Source of the DNA: Diaporthe sp. PMI_573
Lineage: Eukaryota; Ascomycota; Sordariomycetes; Diaporthales; Diaporthaceae
NCBI GenBank assembly: GCA_021399435.1
Contig: JAJTUP010000017.1
Coordinates: 992,001-1,056,000 of the forward strand
DNA: 64,000 bases
Reading direction: 5' to 3'
In this document: in pieces, positions 45,832-57,480 of the stretch
Layout of the letters: each line of letters begins with the position of its first letter
Position numbering within the stretch: position 1 is the stretch's first letter
Position numbers and translations under genes: made by a program
The notes under the pieces: model-generated
Seen by the model: only the letters and a program-made list of their open reading frames with translations
Database searches by the model: none
What the model was told of the DNA's origin: nothing

Positions 45832-46663
45832 CGGTGTCGTGGAAGCCTAAGGCACACGTGTCTTGTGCAGTCGAAATGTCATGCATTAACTCTAGAGCTT
45901 ACGCCGTCGTTCCTTTTCCCGTGGGTCTAGTAGTGTGCGACCGAGAGAAGTACTGATAGGGGCGCTTCGATCGGACTCAGCCCCTCTCACAAGCCTGCAT
46001 CCTGGTTTCCGGGTTCCCGGGTTTGCTATCTTGGGTGCCACTTCACAACCCAGCGAGTCCCTCATCGAGTCTGCAGTGTCATGCGGCTCTGTTCCATGCC
46101 GTACAAGGTCAAAAAGCCAGAATGGAAATCCACGCAGCCGCGCAACCGACTCCTCAGCCAGCTATATATAGCATCTGATCATCGGGCCGCCTGGGCGAGG
46201 CTTGTTGCGGACCCTCAAGGAGCCAGAGGAGGTGTGTGCAAGAAGGAAGTGATGCATGGCATGCAAAATCGATTGGTATTCAGTCTTAAAATGAGGTGAG
46301 GTCGTAACCCAGCTTTATAGAGTTAATGGTACTTGTCTGACTTTCGGTTTGCGCATCATCACTCAGATCACTCAGACTTAACGTGAAATGTACTGGTCTG
46401 TCTGATATCCTACTAAGCTGTGTGCTATAAATATCCTGGTCTGGGATCCTCAAGCCACGTTACTGCTTTGAATGGCTCTAAGATACTGCTTTGCAGAAAC
46501 GACAAGTGATTCATGCAGCGTTTGAATTACACAGCACAGTACCCAGCCTTGATTGTAGTAATGGCCTCAGCAGTAGGATCGACGTGTTTCATTCTGATGT
46601 GGTGCGAGCCTAGGACAGTCCCCCTTCAGGAACAGCGGGACCAGCTGTAGCCCCGTGCTCCTT
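45832..46663. promoter_or_regulatory. DUF3723 upstream region
   Basis: Contains TTCCGGGTTC at 46008-46017 (GAACCCGGAA on the gene's strand) about 180 bp before the start codon. The remainder, towards the ferric-reductase 3' end, has no gene. Confidence 0.35.
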
Positions 46664-48574
46664 CTAGTGTGTCTTTTTCTGCCACGTCTTTCGCGGTATG
46701 CCATTTACGGGCGTGCCAGTGTGAGAACAAAGCGTGATTTCATCCCAGTCCTCACCCTCCGCTGGCGAGGTCTCACCCGACCTGTTCCTCCCCTTTTCCA
46801 AATCCACGTCACCGACAACGCTTAGCTTGTTCGTTCCTTGCTCGGAATCTTTGTCATTGGCAGCGCGAGATAGCCTAGCACTCGGTCGGTACTGCACTTC
46901 CACAAACTCGACCGGTCGGTCTGCCCTGCGGTCGACGACAGCTTTGCGGACGTGGGCGGAGAAATCGGGTCCGCCGCAGGCTGTAATGACTGTCAGCCGG
47001 AGTCAGCTCGTAGGAGAGGGGGACTTGCCCACAACCATACTCTTCCCCGAAGTAGCATCCATCATACATTCCAGCAGCGGGTAGTGGTCATGCTCATCAA
47101 AACATATCCAATGGCTTGTTTCCCTAAATAGTGGCGTCGCCTTCGGTGCGGGTGGGTACACGCACCACACAACGAACAGTTCCTGTGGATATCAGCACGG
47201 CGACCACAGATAGGGCAAATAGTGTGCTCACGTTACCGGAGTCTAGGTTTTGCAAAAGTTTCAAATATTCAGACGCCCGCTCTCCTTGCGAGTTTCTGTC
47301 TAGGCTCCAGAAGATATTCACCCTGCAGAGGACGTTATCGTGCCGGCACTCCCAGAGGGTCCGGGCGATAGAGAGGACACCCACGATCCCAGCCCCATGT
47401 GCTGCGAGCATCACGCTTTCGAAGGATTCAAGATTCAGATCTTGGCCGTACAGGCCGTCGATAAGCAGCCTCTCGCCCCTCTTAAAACGAAGTGATCTGA
47501 GAGGGCCACTATGCAGGACCAGAAACGTGATAGTGCTGCCCTCTCCCTCTGAGTCGGGCTCGTACCAGAGCGCCGCCATTGGGTAACTGGTCAATAAGCT
47601 ATAGTGAAAGACGGACCCCGGAGGGAAGATATAGAAGTAGCTCCCGGGGAAGTGACGGAAGGGGCGGTGGCAGGAGACAGTAATCCGCGAGATTTCGGAA
47701 TCGCCAGTCTCGTCAATTATGGTCGCACCAGTGGCATAGAACGAAAGCCTGATATACACGTACCCAGTATTCAAGACCCATAAGCCCCCAGAATTTAGAA
47801 GAATCACCCTAGCCTGCCAGCCTGTCTGGGTGAGGACGTGCCAGATAGTAGCACCAAGCATGGCGAGCGCGAGAACGAGGTGTATCTTTCCAAAGGCCCG
47901 GACCAGGTACCGACGTATGCAGTACAGAGAGGTAAATAACAGGGCAACAAGCAGCCCGGCAGCCTGTGGTTGTCAGCTTCACCTTGAAGAGGGCGCAGTC
48001 GACTTACACTATAGCCGGATATGGTAGTCTGATCGGGCCGCGACCGCCTGAAAGCCAGTGCGGCGTGTATGATACCTTCCACGACGACTACCCTGCCAAT
48101 GAAATGGTGAAAGGTATAATATGTCGACAGCGGAACCCCAATGAAGTCAGCGAGAGGGTTGGTGCGGGCCCCGAGGAACAGCAGTGTTGCATTGATGATG
48201 GCCAACATTGCTGCCACGGATTCAACGTTCGCTCTTTTCAAAACGAGGACTGCCACATTGGCTCCAAGATACAACGTGAGGACCGCGAATTCTAACCGAG
48301 TGATGCTCATCCAGTACCTCCTCGGTACGATAAGGGGATACTGTACATTGCGGGCGAAACGGTTGGTCCCGGGAACCATTGAGAGCACAAACGACGACAG
48401 GTTGTTGAGTATAGTAGGGAGAAATGAGTTGAGAAGGTAGTGGAAAACATGGTGCAAACGAGGGCAGCTATGAGTGAAGCGCCGCTTGAGGTATCGCAAG
48501 GCGTATAAAACTGGGTAGAACAGTAGGAGAGCGACAAAGACTGTTATAGTGTATACTATAATAATGAGGTCCAT
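46664..48574 (-). CDS. Ferric reductase-like transmembrane oxidoreductase (FRE)
   Basis: Model: complement(join(46664..46989,47029..47182,47232..47963,48008..48574)), 592 aa, intact. The joins restore family sequence: GYSAAGLLVALL, SGNELFVVWCVYP and MVVVITACGGPDF. Introns are 44, 49 and 39 bp; the last uses a GC donor (GCAAGT). The model starts at MDLIII, though an ATG 21 bp upstream is possible. Several membrane spans include the haem-ligand pattern of two His pairs (FHHFIGRVVVVEGIIHAALA and KIHLVLALAMLGATIWHVL). An FAD-binding beta-barrel region (HRPFRHFPGSYFYIF) and an NAD-binding lobe (LAAHGAGIVGVLSI, ACGGPDF) follow. It ends VEFVEVQYRPS plus an acidic tail. It should reduce metal or oxygen at the membrane using NAD(P)H. 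FRE genes are recurrent Starship cargo. Confidence 0.87.
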
Positions 48575-48946
48575 CCTGTACGTACAGTGGACCAACGCTG
48601 GAGCTCAGGAAGTGATAGCGGTCCTACATCCCCTCTTATTTGAGACCGATTTCCAATAATTGACAACTGTGTTCCCGAATACATCCTCATTGCTCGTTCC
48701 TGAATTACCGGCCTCGCCGTGGGACTCCTGGTTCCGAGCCCCAATTGCCCGTCCTGAAAGAGCGGCTTCCAGCAACCGGCTCCCGGTTCGGTATCAGTCC
48801 TGGGCTCGGGATCCCGCGGTCTACGAGATTGTACTCACATCGTCCAAGATATAAAGATACCGAACCGCAGCACATGCATCAGGCTTTCTGGGCATCTCCA
48901 AACAGCATCTTTCATATCTATTTTACTCAGTTAGCCGACCAAGAAA
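48575..48946. promoter_or_regulatory. Bidirectional promoter between FRE and the coiled-coil gene
   Basis: 372 bp separate two divergent start codons. GC-rich centre with CTCCTGGTTCCGAG near 48726 and CTCCCGGTTCGG at 48779-48790, variants of the motif found upstream of other cargo genes. Confidence 0.5.
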
Positions 48947-50665
48947 ATGTCGGATGAAAACGGTACCCGTCTAGCCCGCCAGGTGCGGCGCTTTATCGAG
49001 AACAATCCAGCGGCCAAGTCTCTAGAGAATGTGACCGAAGACGCAAAAAGAATAATTCTTGAGATAGGGAACCCGGAGTACTTTGTCGACAAATCTGAGG
49101 AGTTTGAACCGTTTCCTCCGGAGTGGAGGGTGAAAAAATCATTTGAGTCACAATATAAGAAGCTTCAAAAGGAATACCCAAACCTGCCAGATCTTAAAGG
49201 GAAAGCCACTCAAATTGAAAATACCAAGGAGAAGGCCGACGACGAAGCCAAGAAGGCTAGGGAGGCGGCCGATGAGGAAGCCAAGAAGGCTAGGGAGGCG
49301 GCCGATGAGGAAGCCAAGAAGGCTAGGGAGGCGGCCAATGAGGAAGCCAAGAAGGCTAGGGAGGCGGCCAATGAGGAAGCCAACAAGAAGGCCGACGACG
49401 AAGCCAAGAAGGCTAGGGAGGCGGCCGATGAGGAAGCCAACAAGAAGGCCGACGACGAAGCCAAGAAGGCTAGGGAGGCGGCCGATGAGGAAGCCAAGAA
49501 GGCTAGGGAGGCGGCCGACGACGAAGCCAAGAAGGCTAGGGAGGCGGCCGACGACGAAGCCAAGACAAGCGCCCTCCGGGATCAGCTCAAATCTATGGAT
49601 CCTGAGCAGCTCCAAGGTCTTCTACAGGATTTAGAAATCTCCAGCGGCAGAGGCTCCAGGGAGACGACAGCTGACACCACTAGCAGCTGGAACACGAGAG
49701 GGTCTAGCGTTGATCCCACGAGCTCTGACTCCGGGCATTGGCGAAAGGTCAGGGAAACGTTCGGGGAAGATACCGAGTACTGGTTAAACAAGCTATCAGT
49801 AACCTCCAAGGAGAATGACTGCGACTTTGCAGATGTCAAGTTCTACCTCGAATACCTTTTGAGACAGGACGCCGACCGCAGCGTTTCCGACCTGGGGGGT
49901 CTTGCCTTGGAGTTCGTCAGCGACTGTCCTGCATCGCAAGCGCAATTTGTGAAAGAGCTGCGTGACAAGGACCCACAGCTTAATCGGGCCTACAATACAT
50001 ATCACGCATCTTCGCGGATCTCGGGCGAGAAAGAGAGGCGGCCATGGGCTAGGAACCCGCAGGTGTACCGAGACCGAATATTTGAGGGTTTGCCGCCAGA
50101 GCGCGACGAGGAATGGGATCGTATTACTCTCGCAATTGATCCTGACACAGGAAAGAAGAACATCAAGGGGCGAATCACGGCCTCTATCGCTGGATTCCTG
50201 GATGTCTGCCTTGATAGTCTTCTTGGCAATGGCGAGGAAAGACACCACCTGGTGCCGAAATCAGACTATCCAAAAGAAGCCCAACGCTTTGAGGGGAGTA
50301 AAAGAGGCGGAAAGTTTAAGATAACGCCATCGCCTAAGGAGACCTTCAACAAGCGCGAGAAGTCTGACTTCAAAATTCTGAACTACTCATGTGCCGAACA
50401 AACGTACCCAGATATGTACCCGAGGATGTATTTTGTCGGAATCGACAAGAAGGATAAAACAAAGCCCAAGGCCTGGGCCAGGAGCTCATATTGTTGGTAC
50501 ACCAAGTTCAAGGGAGGGGTTGACGATCTCAATGAGCAAAGGAAATCGTGCGGTCAAAAAGACATCGTTAAGATAAGTAGACCCCATAGAACATGGCCTC
50601 CACGCAGCCCCGGCTCGGACTCGGACTCGGACTCTGATTTTCAATCCGACGTTGAATTACAGTAG
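48947..50665 (+). CDS. Hendecad-repeat coiled-coil protein with conserved C-terminal domain
   Basis: A single exon of 572 aa from ATG 48947. Residues 1-90 form an ordered helical start (RQVRRFIENNPAAKSLENVT). About eleven units of an 11-residue repeat (EAADEEAKKAR and NKKADDEAKKAR variants) span roughly 94-207 and are mirrored by 33-bp DNA repeats at 49230-49565. Eleven-residue periodicity favours a long coiled coil. Then comes a linker and a C-terminal globular part with YRDRIFEGLPPERDEEWDRI, ASIAGFLDVCLDSLL and ERHHLVPKSD. The last resembles the HHxxP of HNH-type nucleases, but other parts of that fold are not evident. The end is a Ser/Asp repeat. Function unknown; it shares a promoter with the ferric reductase. 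Confidence 0.75.
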   Translation: MSDENGTRLARQVRRFIENNPAAKSLENVTEDAKRIILEIGNPEYFVDKSEEFEPFPPEWRVKKSFESQYKKLQKEYPNLPDLKGKATQIENTKEKADDEAKKAREAADEEAKKAREAADEEAKKAREAANEEAKKAREAANEEANKKADDEAKKAREAADEEANKKADDEAKKAREAADEEAKKAREAADDEAKKAREAADDEAKTSALRDQLKSMDPEQLQGLLQDLEISSGRGSRETTADTTSSWNTRGSSVDPTSSDSGHWRKVRETFGEDTEYWLNKLSVTSKENDCDFADVKFYLEYLLRQDADRSVSDLGGLALEFVSDCPASQAQFVKELRDKDPQLNRAYNTYHASSRISGEKERRPWARNPQVYRDRIFEGLPPERDEEWDRITLAIDPDTGKKNIKGRITASIAGFLDVCLDSLLGNGEERHHLVPKSDYPKEAQRFEGSKRGGKFKITPSPKETFNKREKSDFKILNYSCAEQTYPDMYPRMYFVGIDKKDKTKPKAWARSSYCWYTKFKGGVDDLNEQRKSCGQKDIVKISRPHRTWPPRSPGSDSDSDSDFQSDVELQ

Positions 50666-51436
50666 TACACGCGGTGTAGATTAGAAAGACGAGAGTGGAG
50701 TCCAATTCGATGATCCTTCTATGGGCGCGGTTGCCGCCCGAGGCATCGAGGCACACAGGCAGGACCTGGTGGTCTCTCTCTGCACACAGTCTCTACCTAC
50801 ATAGCAAACTCGTTTTCAATAGATCAGGTAACTCCATTCTCATAAATCTCTGCAGTGTGACCCTTTTTGGCCTGGAAGGGGCCTGAACGTTGTTTTGAGC
50901 AACAAGATGTTCGGTCGTACATGGGCATAAATAGCTCCCTCTTCTGAAGCGTTCAGATCTGATATGGCCCAAAAATGGCGTTCCGCTTCGCTAAAGCACC
51001 TTGAAAACGGGCGATCATACTCAGTCTAACCAGCAGAGCTATCATCGTCTTGCTGTCTGCCAATAAGGTAGCAAGCTCTGCTACGTGATGCAGTATAACC
51101 CACGTCTGCCTGCTCATCTCTCAAAATGCTAGGGGCCGTTCCCCTTGTTCTGTGCCCATCTTGACCACAGTGATGGAGACAAAAGAGCAAACCCTTGCCC
51201 GTATAATTCTCTCGGCGAGCAGCGAACCTGATTAGAAAGCTGACAACTCTGCAAGCGGACAAATAACGTAGTAAGGCCGTATCCGTATCAATCGTCGTGA
51301 TGTTATCGCTGTTGATTTGTAAGTAATGCGAGTCGTGCTTTCTCCCAGGCCATCAGCTGTCAAGAAATCCAGTAATAACAGTGACTTTTGCTGTCCACGT
51401 AAGGAGTGAATGTAGAAATCGAGGGTACCTGATCGC
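50666..51436. other. Convergent intergenic region
   Basis: Between the coiled-coil gene and the NRPS-like gene; no coding or repeat signal recognised. Confidence 0.4.
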
Positions 51437-54400
51437 CTAATACGGAGAGACCGTCGCCTTCCAAGCCCTCACGTACTTCTCCAATGTCTCTACAGAAACC
51501 TGGCCCGTCTTCTTCAACGTCGGAGATATCTGTTGAGCCTCGGAGGTATCCAGTACCACTCCGCCAGTCGCCATGTGCTGGAATTGATTTTGGAAAAAGT
51601 CCATCAGCGAATCCCCGGATGGCTTGTTACTCGAAGACACATGGCGCCTCGCGAGCTCAAGCCATTCGTCGAAGCCGACGAGGATTGACGATTGGCCCAG
51701 CTCCGTAGCAATCAACCCCATGACCGTCTTCCACTCCTGGCGCACGGGGTTCTCGACGTGGTAGATCAACTGGGTCGGCATTGTTGATAAGAGTATCTCG
51801 GAGAGTACGGTGCCGGCCGCGTTGGCTGGCAACCAGGAGAGAGTATGTAGTCAATGTTAGCACGATTGCGTCACCAGCCTGGAAGCAGGAATCTTACCCC
51901 ATGCAGTCGAGGGAAGGCATGGATTGTCTGCGACAATTTGACCATCAGGGGGAAATGCTCTTTTTCGTTCCAATATCCGTTCGTTTCGGCGCCCGAGAGC
52001 TGACCGACTCGGACGCAGCTGACTTCCATCTCCGAATGCCAGGTATCCGCAGCGCTGGCGAGAATATGCTCACACACTAGCTTGGCCCTGCTGTATCCGA
52101 GGTCGATGGAACACCGATTGTCTGTGACCCTCTGCTCAGGCACCGTCCTGATTCCGTGAACTTCTTCGTAGTTGCCCACGACCGCGACAGATGATGTAAA
52201 CAGCAGTCGCGGTCTGATTGACGGTCGGGTGCTGTGTATATCTCTGGCCAGCTGGAGCAGGCCCTGGAGTATTGCGAACTGGCTTTCGAACGACTCCAGG
52301 GGCATTTGAAAATTCATGGGCCAAGCCGCGTGCAGGATGTGCGTGACCCTGCTGCACAGAGTCTTGTAGTCTTCGTCGGACAGGCCAAGTCTTTTGCCAG
52401 CTGGATCAGCCTCCTGACCAGCCTCCACTAGTGCGATCTTGGACCAGAGGTGGGGCAACATGGTCGCCCCACTGCGCTCTACCGCTTCGACCTGCCTGCG
52501 TAACAAGTGTTGGCTCTGCCCGGGCCTCGAGCGGACAATACAGATGACGCGAGCAACTTCGGGCCGGGCTACTAGGTGCGACAGGACCCATGAGCCGAGG
52601 CTACCTGTGCTTCCGGTGAGCAGTATGACAAGATCGCGGTTGTCTCTCAACAGACTAAATCGCTGGACAAATGCTTCTATCTTAGAATCCTCTTCGTCGA
52701 CTCTGCCTGAAGCCTGCTGCCGTGTCCGTAGGGCCCGGGCTAGGCCCTTGATAGTCGTGTTCCTGTAGACCAAATCCGTCGTGATCTGGCTGGCTGGAAG
52801 GAGATCAGAGCTTCCCCCTAGTCTCCTAATGAGGGACTTCCGTATGAGCGCTGCTTGCATCGAATTGATGCCCCATCCCGCGAAGTCATCGTCCGGGTTT
52901 AATTGTGACCCGTTCCCCAGTTCTGACCGGATGATCTCACGCAGCGTATTCTCGAGTGAGTTTTCCCCGAGCTTGAACACAGGCTGAGCCTCGGTGTCGA
53001 GCGCGTCGCTGTAGGACTTCTGGATCTCTTGTTTGAAGCAGCGATACGCCTCTCTCCTCAACACGGAGCCTTTGTCAGACCTTGGTAGGCTCTGGCCAGG
53101 TCCCAGGACCACAATCCTCGCCAACGAGGATAACCGAGAATGGTCGTCCATCTGGCGACATGCATCTTGTATGGCAGGCCACAACACCCTCTTGAAACCC
53201 GAGATGTTCTCCGGTGGCCGAGCCGGCTCGATAAGCACGCCGAGCTCCGATCTGCCTTCACCAAACACCAATGCAGCACCGACGAGATCGACTTTGCATA
53301 TCACCGACTCGAGGATCATTGGTTGGACTTTGTACCCATTCGAGAGGACAATGAGGTCATCTTGCCTGGCCACAGCCTCGTACATTGCCGAGGATTTGTC
53401 CTTTGCGAACCAGTCCTGAAGGGCGAATGGCCTGTCCCAGCCAAACGGAGTCACAGAGAACTTGTAGAGCTGCCTCTCGCCAGGAAGCCCTTCAGCTCCA
53501 GAATCGACCGCCTCCACCTCGATGTCGATGTCACTCCTCAGGGGCCAGTAGCGCCAGCTGCGACCGCTGGGTGGGACCATGAAAGGGCTTAACGGACCAG
53601 TCTCAGTCGACCCGAAGTGACTGAGTAGTTTTATGCCCTGCTTGCTCAAGTGGTCTCCCACTTCATGATCTAGAGGGCCGCCGCCGTAGGCAACATACTG
53701 CAAAGCGAGGAGTGGCGCGACTCCTTCGCCTCCTGGTAACTTCGAAATGCCTTCTAGGATAACTGGAACCGTTGTCAGCGACTTGGGCCCGAAGCTGCGG
53801 ACAAGCTCAATCGTTGAAATGGCTGTCGGTATCCTGTTCGGCGGTGGCAAAAGGACTGGTTTGCCGACGCCGAGCGCCAAGCAAGCAACCACCAGTCCAA
53901 AACCCTGTCATCGTCCTTTTAGCGAGCGCCAGGTTCGGGGTGATTGCGATCAGTAAGGAACCTACATGGTATAACGGGAGCATTGACAGGTTCAGACCCT
54001 GGACATCCTCTGTCCCTGTCCGGCGGTGGCAGGAAGCATATCCGAGTAACATCTTGTGCGACTGGTACACTAGACTCGGCAGGCCTGTGGTCCCAGATGT
54101 GTGTAGGATGAGGACATTGCGGTCGGATTCGCTAACATAATGGCCCGGCTCGCCAATGTCAATGTCAACCGGGATAGCATCGTCATTTCCTTGAGGTGGC
54201 AGGAAGTTCTCAAAGCCGGCCGCGGCGAGTACCTTGGTAGCGCCCATTCCGTACACAAAGCTTGACGTCCCGAAGGCGCGCTCGACCTTGCTGATCAGCA
54301 ACGGTGACGCTACCACAGCCTGCGCCTTCATGACTGTGAGGAGGTGTTGGATCGATACCGGGCTCAGGCGAATCGATACCAACGCAACCGGCACGCCGAG

Positions 54401-54826
54401 GGCCATAAGAGAGAACAGGTAGACTAGGAGGCTGATGCCGCTGTGCATAAACAGGGCCACAGGATAAGGCCTAACAGGAACCGTCTTGGAGGCTTCTCCG
54501 CCAGTGCTGGCGCTGTCATCCTTGGATTGTATGCCAATCAGTCCGGCTCTCAGTTGTCTGGTGCACCGCCATATTGCAGCGCGCAATTGGCGCATAGTGA
54601 CGTGCGTAGCATCTCGAGGCTGACCGGGCGTGGGCTCGTGAGCCTGGATGCAGAAACAAGCATCAGGATTGACTCGGGCGTTGTGGTCGATGACTTCTAG
54701 GATCGTCCGCATGGACCCAGAGGCCCCGGGCTGTTTTAGGTTGATGGTGGCTGCCTGGAACGGCGGCTCCTGGGGCGGAGATCTGTCGTCCTGGCCAGTG
54801 GAGACACCGCCAATTTCGCGACTCAT
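51437..54826 (-). CDS. NRPS-like adenylation-thiolation-reductase enzyme
   Basis: Model: complement(join(51437..51844,51898..53904,53966..54826)), 1091 aa. The adenylation domain (about 40-600) shows LILHTSGTTGLPSLVYQSHK, LPLYH joined by a 61-bp intron to GFGLVVACLALGVGKP, and SHFGSTETG. The carrier domain has S635 in FAGWGINSMQ (phosphopantetheine site). The NAD(P)-binding reductase domain has LTGSTGSLGS from 716 and Y891/K895 in GYSRAK. Such enzymes activate a carboxylic acid and release it as an aldehyde or alcohol. The second intron has donor GTAAGA and branch GCTAAC, but CAT stands where the phase-0 acceptor CAG is expected (TLSWLPANAAG follows). Either a GT-AT intron is used or the last 135 residues are lost. 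Substrate not predictable. Confidence 0.8.
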
Positions 54827-55965
54827 CCCGCAATCAGATACTGAAAGTGATGAAATGTGCTCTGTATCGTCTGTATTTCAGCATGAGTATGTTTAGGAGA
54901 AGGTAATTTAATCAGAACGCCATACCTTTGAGGCCGTGTGCGTCGTCAACCATGTTGGCATCACAGAAGACAAAGCGGAGGGAATGGCGAGGGATTTTGG
55001 CGACTCGTTGATTGTGTAGAAAATCGCATTTGCATTACGGAACGAGATTCGGTTGCACGAAGACAGCAGCTCACGCCCTTTATATAAATTATTCAAACTT
55101 GGCTGCTAACACAATCAGCGGTACCTTGTGGGAAGCAGATTGGTTAGATCAATCTCCCACGATTGGTCTGACTAACTATATAACCTTGACTGCATTATCG
55201 ATATCGTAGAATATTCGCCACTAGCTACCTAGCAGTTGTCATAACTTGATATCAGGAAGTAGCTCAGAGCAGAAGGTATTCACTTCAGGAACATGCTTTA
55301 AGATACGGTATGAAGTTGAGGGATACAATGGGACAACTTCTTAGAGATCTGCAAGATATCGCGCTGGATCTGGGGTATTGAGCTTGAAAGTATGGGGATC
55401 CATAGCCACTAATTTTCGTCTTGAACGCAAAGGGGGCCAAATCTCTTGATTAAGCCTATGATAGCAGTTGAGGGCTGCAGCAAACCATGCCTGCTCAGTC
55501 AGGTTTCGCCAGTATGAGATCTGGTATTTAATCAAATACCAGTTCCTCTAATGATGACAGAGTTAACTGCTCATGGGCTAAAAAAGCACCTGTAGAGAGT
55601 TCTGGTACTGTACTGTAAAATGTGATTATTATGTTAATAATATGCTGGGTGCAGCTAGCATAACGGCCCCTGCTTTCATCGGGATGATGCATGACTAAAT
55701 ATAGCGCCACCAACCTGGCGCCGGTGCTACCTACTAGCAGCTGGGAACCCGGAATCCAGCCTTTATCAGCAGTCCTTGAGTCGGACGGCAATCAATCATC
55801 CGCGATCTTGGCTGGCAGGACATACGCACTCCGTGGCTCGAGATCTCCCGGATCCAGGATCGTTGGATACCAGAACTGTATAAATCTACAAGAGACCACT
55901 CACTAGACCGCTCTCCCGAATTCTATAGAAATTAGTGTTACGACTATTTTGCTACAGTACCCAAG
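54827..55965. promoter_or_regulatory. Divergent intergenic region
   Basis: Upstream of the NRPS-like gene (left) and of the small basic protein (right). Contains GAACCCGGAATCC at 55745-55757, the same 13-mer as at 38827. No gene seen. Confidence 0.35.
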
Positions 55966-56223
55966 ATGTCGCTTTATTCTCCGATCATCACCGTTGCGGT
56001 CGTTGCCAGCCTCGTCACGGGGGCCAAGGCCCTCTGGGAGCTCTCCCAACTGGCCCTGCCGAAATCGCGTCCGAAGGCCGTGGAACACAATTCAAGCAAA
56101 CACCGCTCGAGAAAACCTCGCAGAAGAACTCGAAAGAGCTCAAATCACCTAGATCGTGTCGGAGACAACGACAGACGGCGCAGCCGTCGGAGTAGGGACA
56201 CCTCTCTCGTTCCGGCGTCTTGA
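55966..56223 (+). CDS. Small membrane-anchored basic protein (hypothetical)
   Basis: 85 aa: the hydrophobic N-terminal helix MSLYSPIITVAVVASLVTGA is followed by a strongly basic tail (SRKPRRRTRKSSNH, RRRSRRSRD). The upstream region carries the recurrent GAACCCGGAATCC motif 210 bp before the start. No homology recognised. The layout of signal or membrane helix plus polybasic tail is coherent, but the frame is short and could be chance. Confidence 0.35.
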   Translation: MSLYSPIITVAVVASLVTGAKALWELSQLALPKSRPKAVEHNSSKHRSRKPRRRTRKSSNHLDRVGDNDRRRSRRSRDTSLVPAS

Positions 56224-57480
56224 ACATTTCTCTCAGTTCCCTTCTCCCTCTGCGTGACGGCTCTTGGGTACTCAATGAGTGACAATACACCCAAGCCCCG
56301 GTATCGCTATCAAAACTCGACATTGGCTTGATTCAAACATGTACCCCCTTCTAAGAGGTCCTTTTCAATGGCTGGGACAACCCGCCTTTCTTTCCGAGTT
56401 CTCCAAAGGATACGATATGGACATGGCGTTTGTGACATTTTTTTAAGCGGCGTGTAAAAAACGATGCTCGGATTCTACAAGAGTGGTGGAATGGTAGTTA
56501 AGAAAACCTGTCAAGGGATCCGGCAAGATAGTGACATTGAGAAAAGGCCGCTCGTGCGTACAGTAGCAGAATATTTGTAGTTAAGAAGTCTTTCTTGTTA
56601 TTCCTCAATGATGGTCGACCAACTTCCATCACAAGCACGAGTAGGTTGGCCCCGTGATCCTCCGTGTCTATCGGATACCATCTGTAAACGTGGCGTTGTG
56701 TCCGGCCGAGTTTTTGTGGCCGGTGCTGTCATGCGTATGCTCCACAAGAAAGAGCTCGCCGTTGGCAAATAATCCACTGGTGCCGTCGAAATTTCGAAAG
56801 CTCAATATGAAGAGGTCTGAGAGCTATCCCAGGGGAGAGCCTAAACAGGCTATATATGCTTTTACAGCGAAGCGCCGCACCCGAAGCATTGGGTTCTTGG
56901 GGGCGCATCTGACGTGTAAAATGTCCGCACTACCTGCACCAGTATTTAGTTATGCCTGTGAGTCTCAGGGCCCAATGTCAGCTCCGTCGAAACAAGGTGG
57001 TAACTGTACTGTCATTTCGGTAATAATGGTCCTAGTGGCTCCTAGGCCAGCCATTCACATCGCGGCAGATTTACCTCATTCATGTTACCGATGTTACAAG
57101 ATCGAAGGGAAAAAAGAAAACAAAACAAAACAATCAAATAAGAATAGATGGAATAGCATTTCAGCTATCAAATCGTTCTTGAAAAGAGATGGATATTGTA
57201 GAGCAGTTTGTAAGGTTGGATACATTTCGGAACGAGAAGTGAATGGTATTGAGAAACTCGTAACTAATCGGTCAGTAAGTGCGCGACAGGAGTTGAATCC
57301 TGTGCTTTCAATTTTGTAGAGCTCGGATATCCTAGCCAGCCCCGGTCATATAGTCGAAACACTTTGAGAAAAAGGTTGAGCTTCGAGATAGTGCTCCCGA
57401 GGTAAAGTAGCCGACAGGACTACCAGCGGATTGATATAGCTTTTTGCCAGCCTCGTTTGTCGAAAAGAAAGTATTCATAT
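56224..57480. other. Intergenic, nothing recognised
   Basis: A plus frame at 56654-57319 (221 aa) is long but has no domain, a Lys/Asn-rich end and no conserved-looking segment. I do not call it a gene. Confidence 0.35.

Noticed and set aside
44959..45930. 323-aa plus-strand frame within the DUF3723 gene
   Set aside because: It is antisense to the conserved DUF3723 domain and has no domain character of its own.
46900..46930. Suspected frameshift near the ferric-reductase C-terminus
   Set aside because: Re-reading the bases shows an unbroken frame through RRADRPVEFVEVQYRPS; the gene is intact.
49148..49615. Long minus-strand frames opposite the hendecad repeats
   Set aside because: They are shadows created by the 33-bp repeat; the plus frame has the coherent flanking domains.
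56654..57319. 221-aa plus-strand frame
   Set aside because: No conserved block, no credible start context, Lys/Asn-rich low-complexity end.
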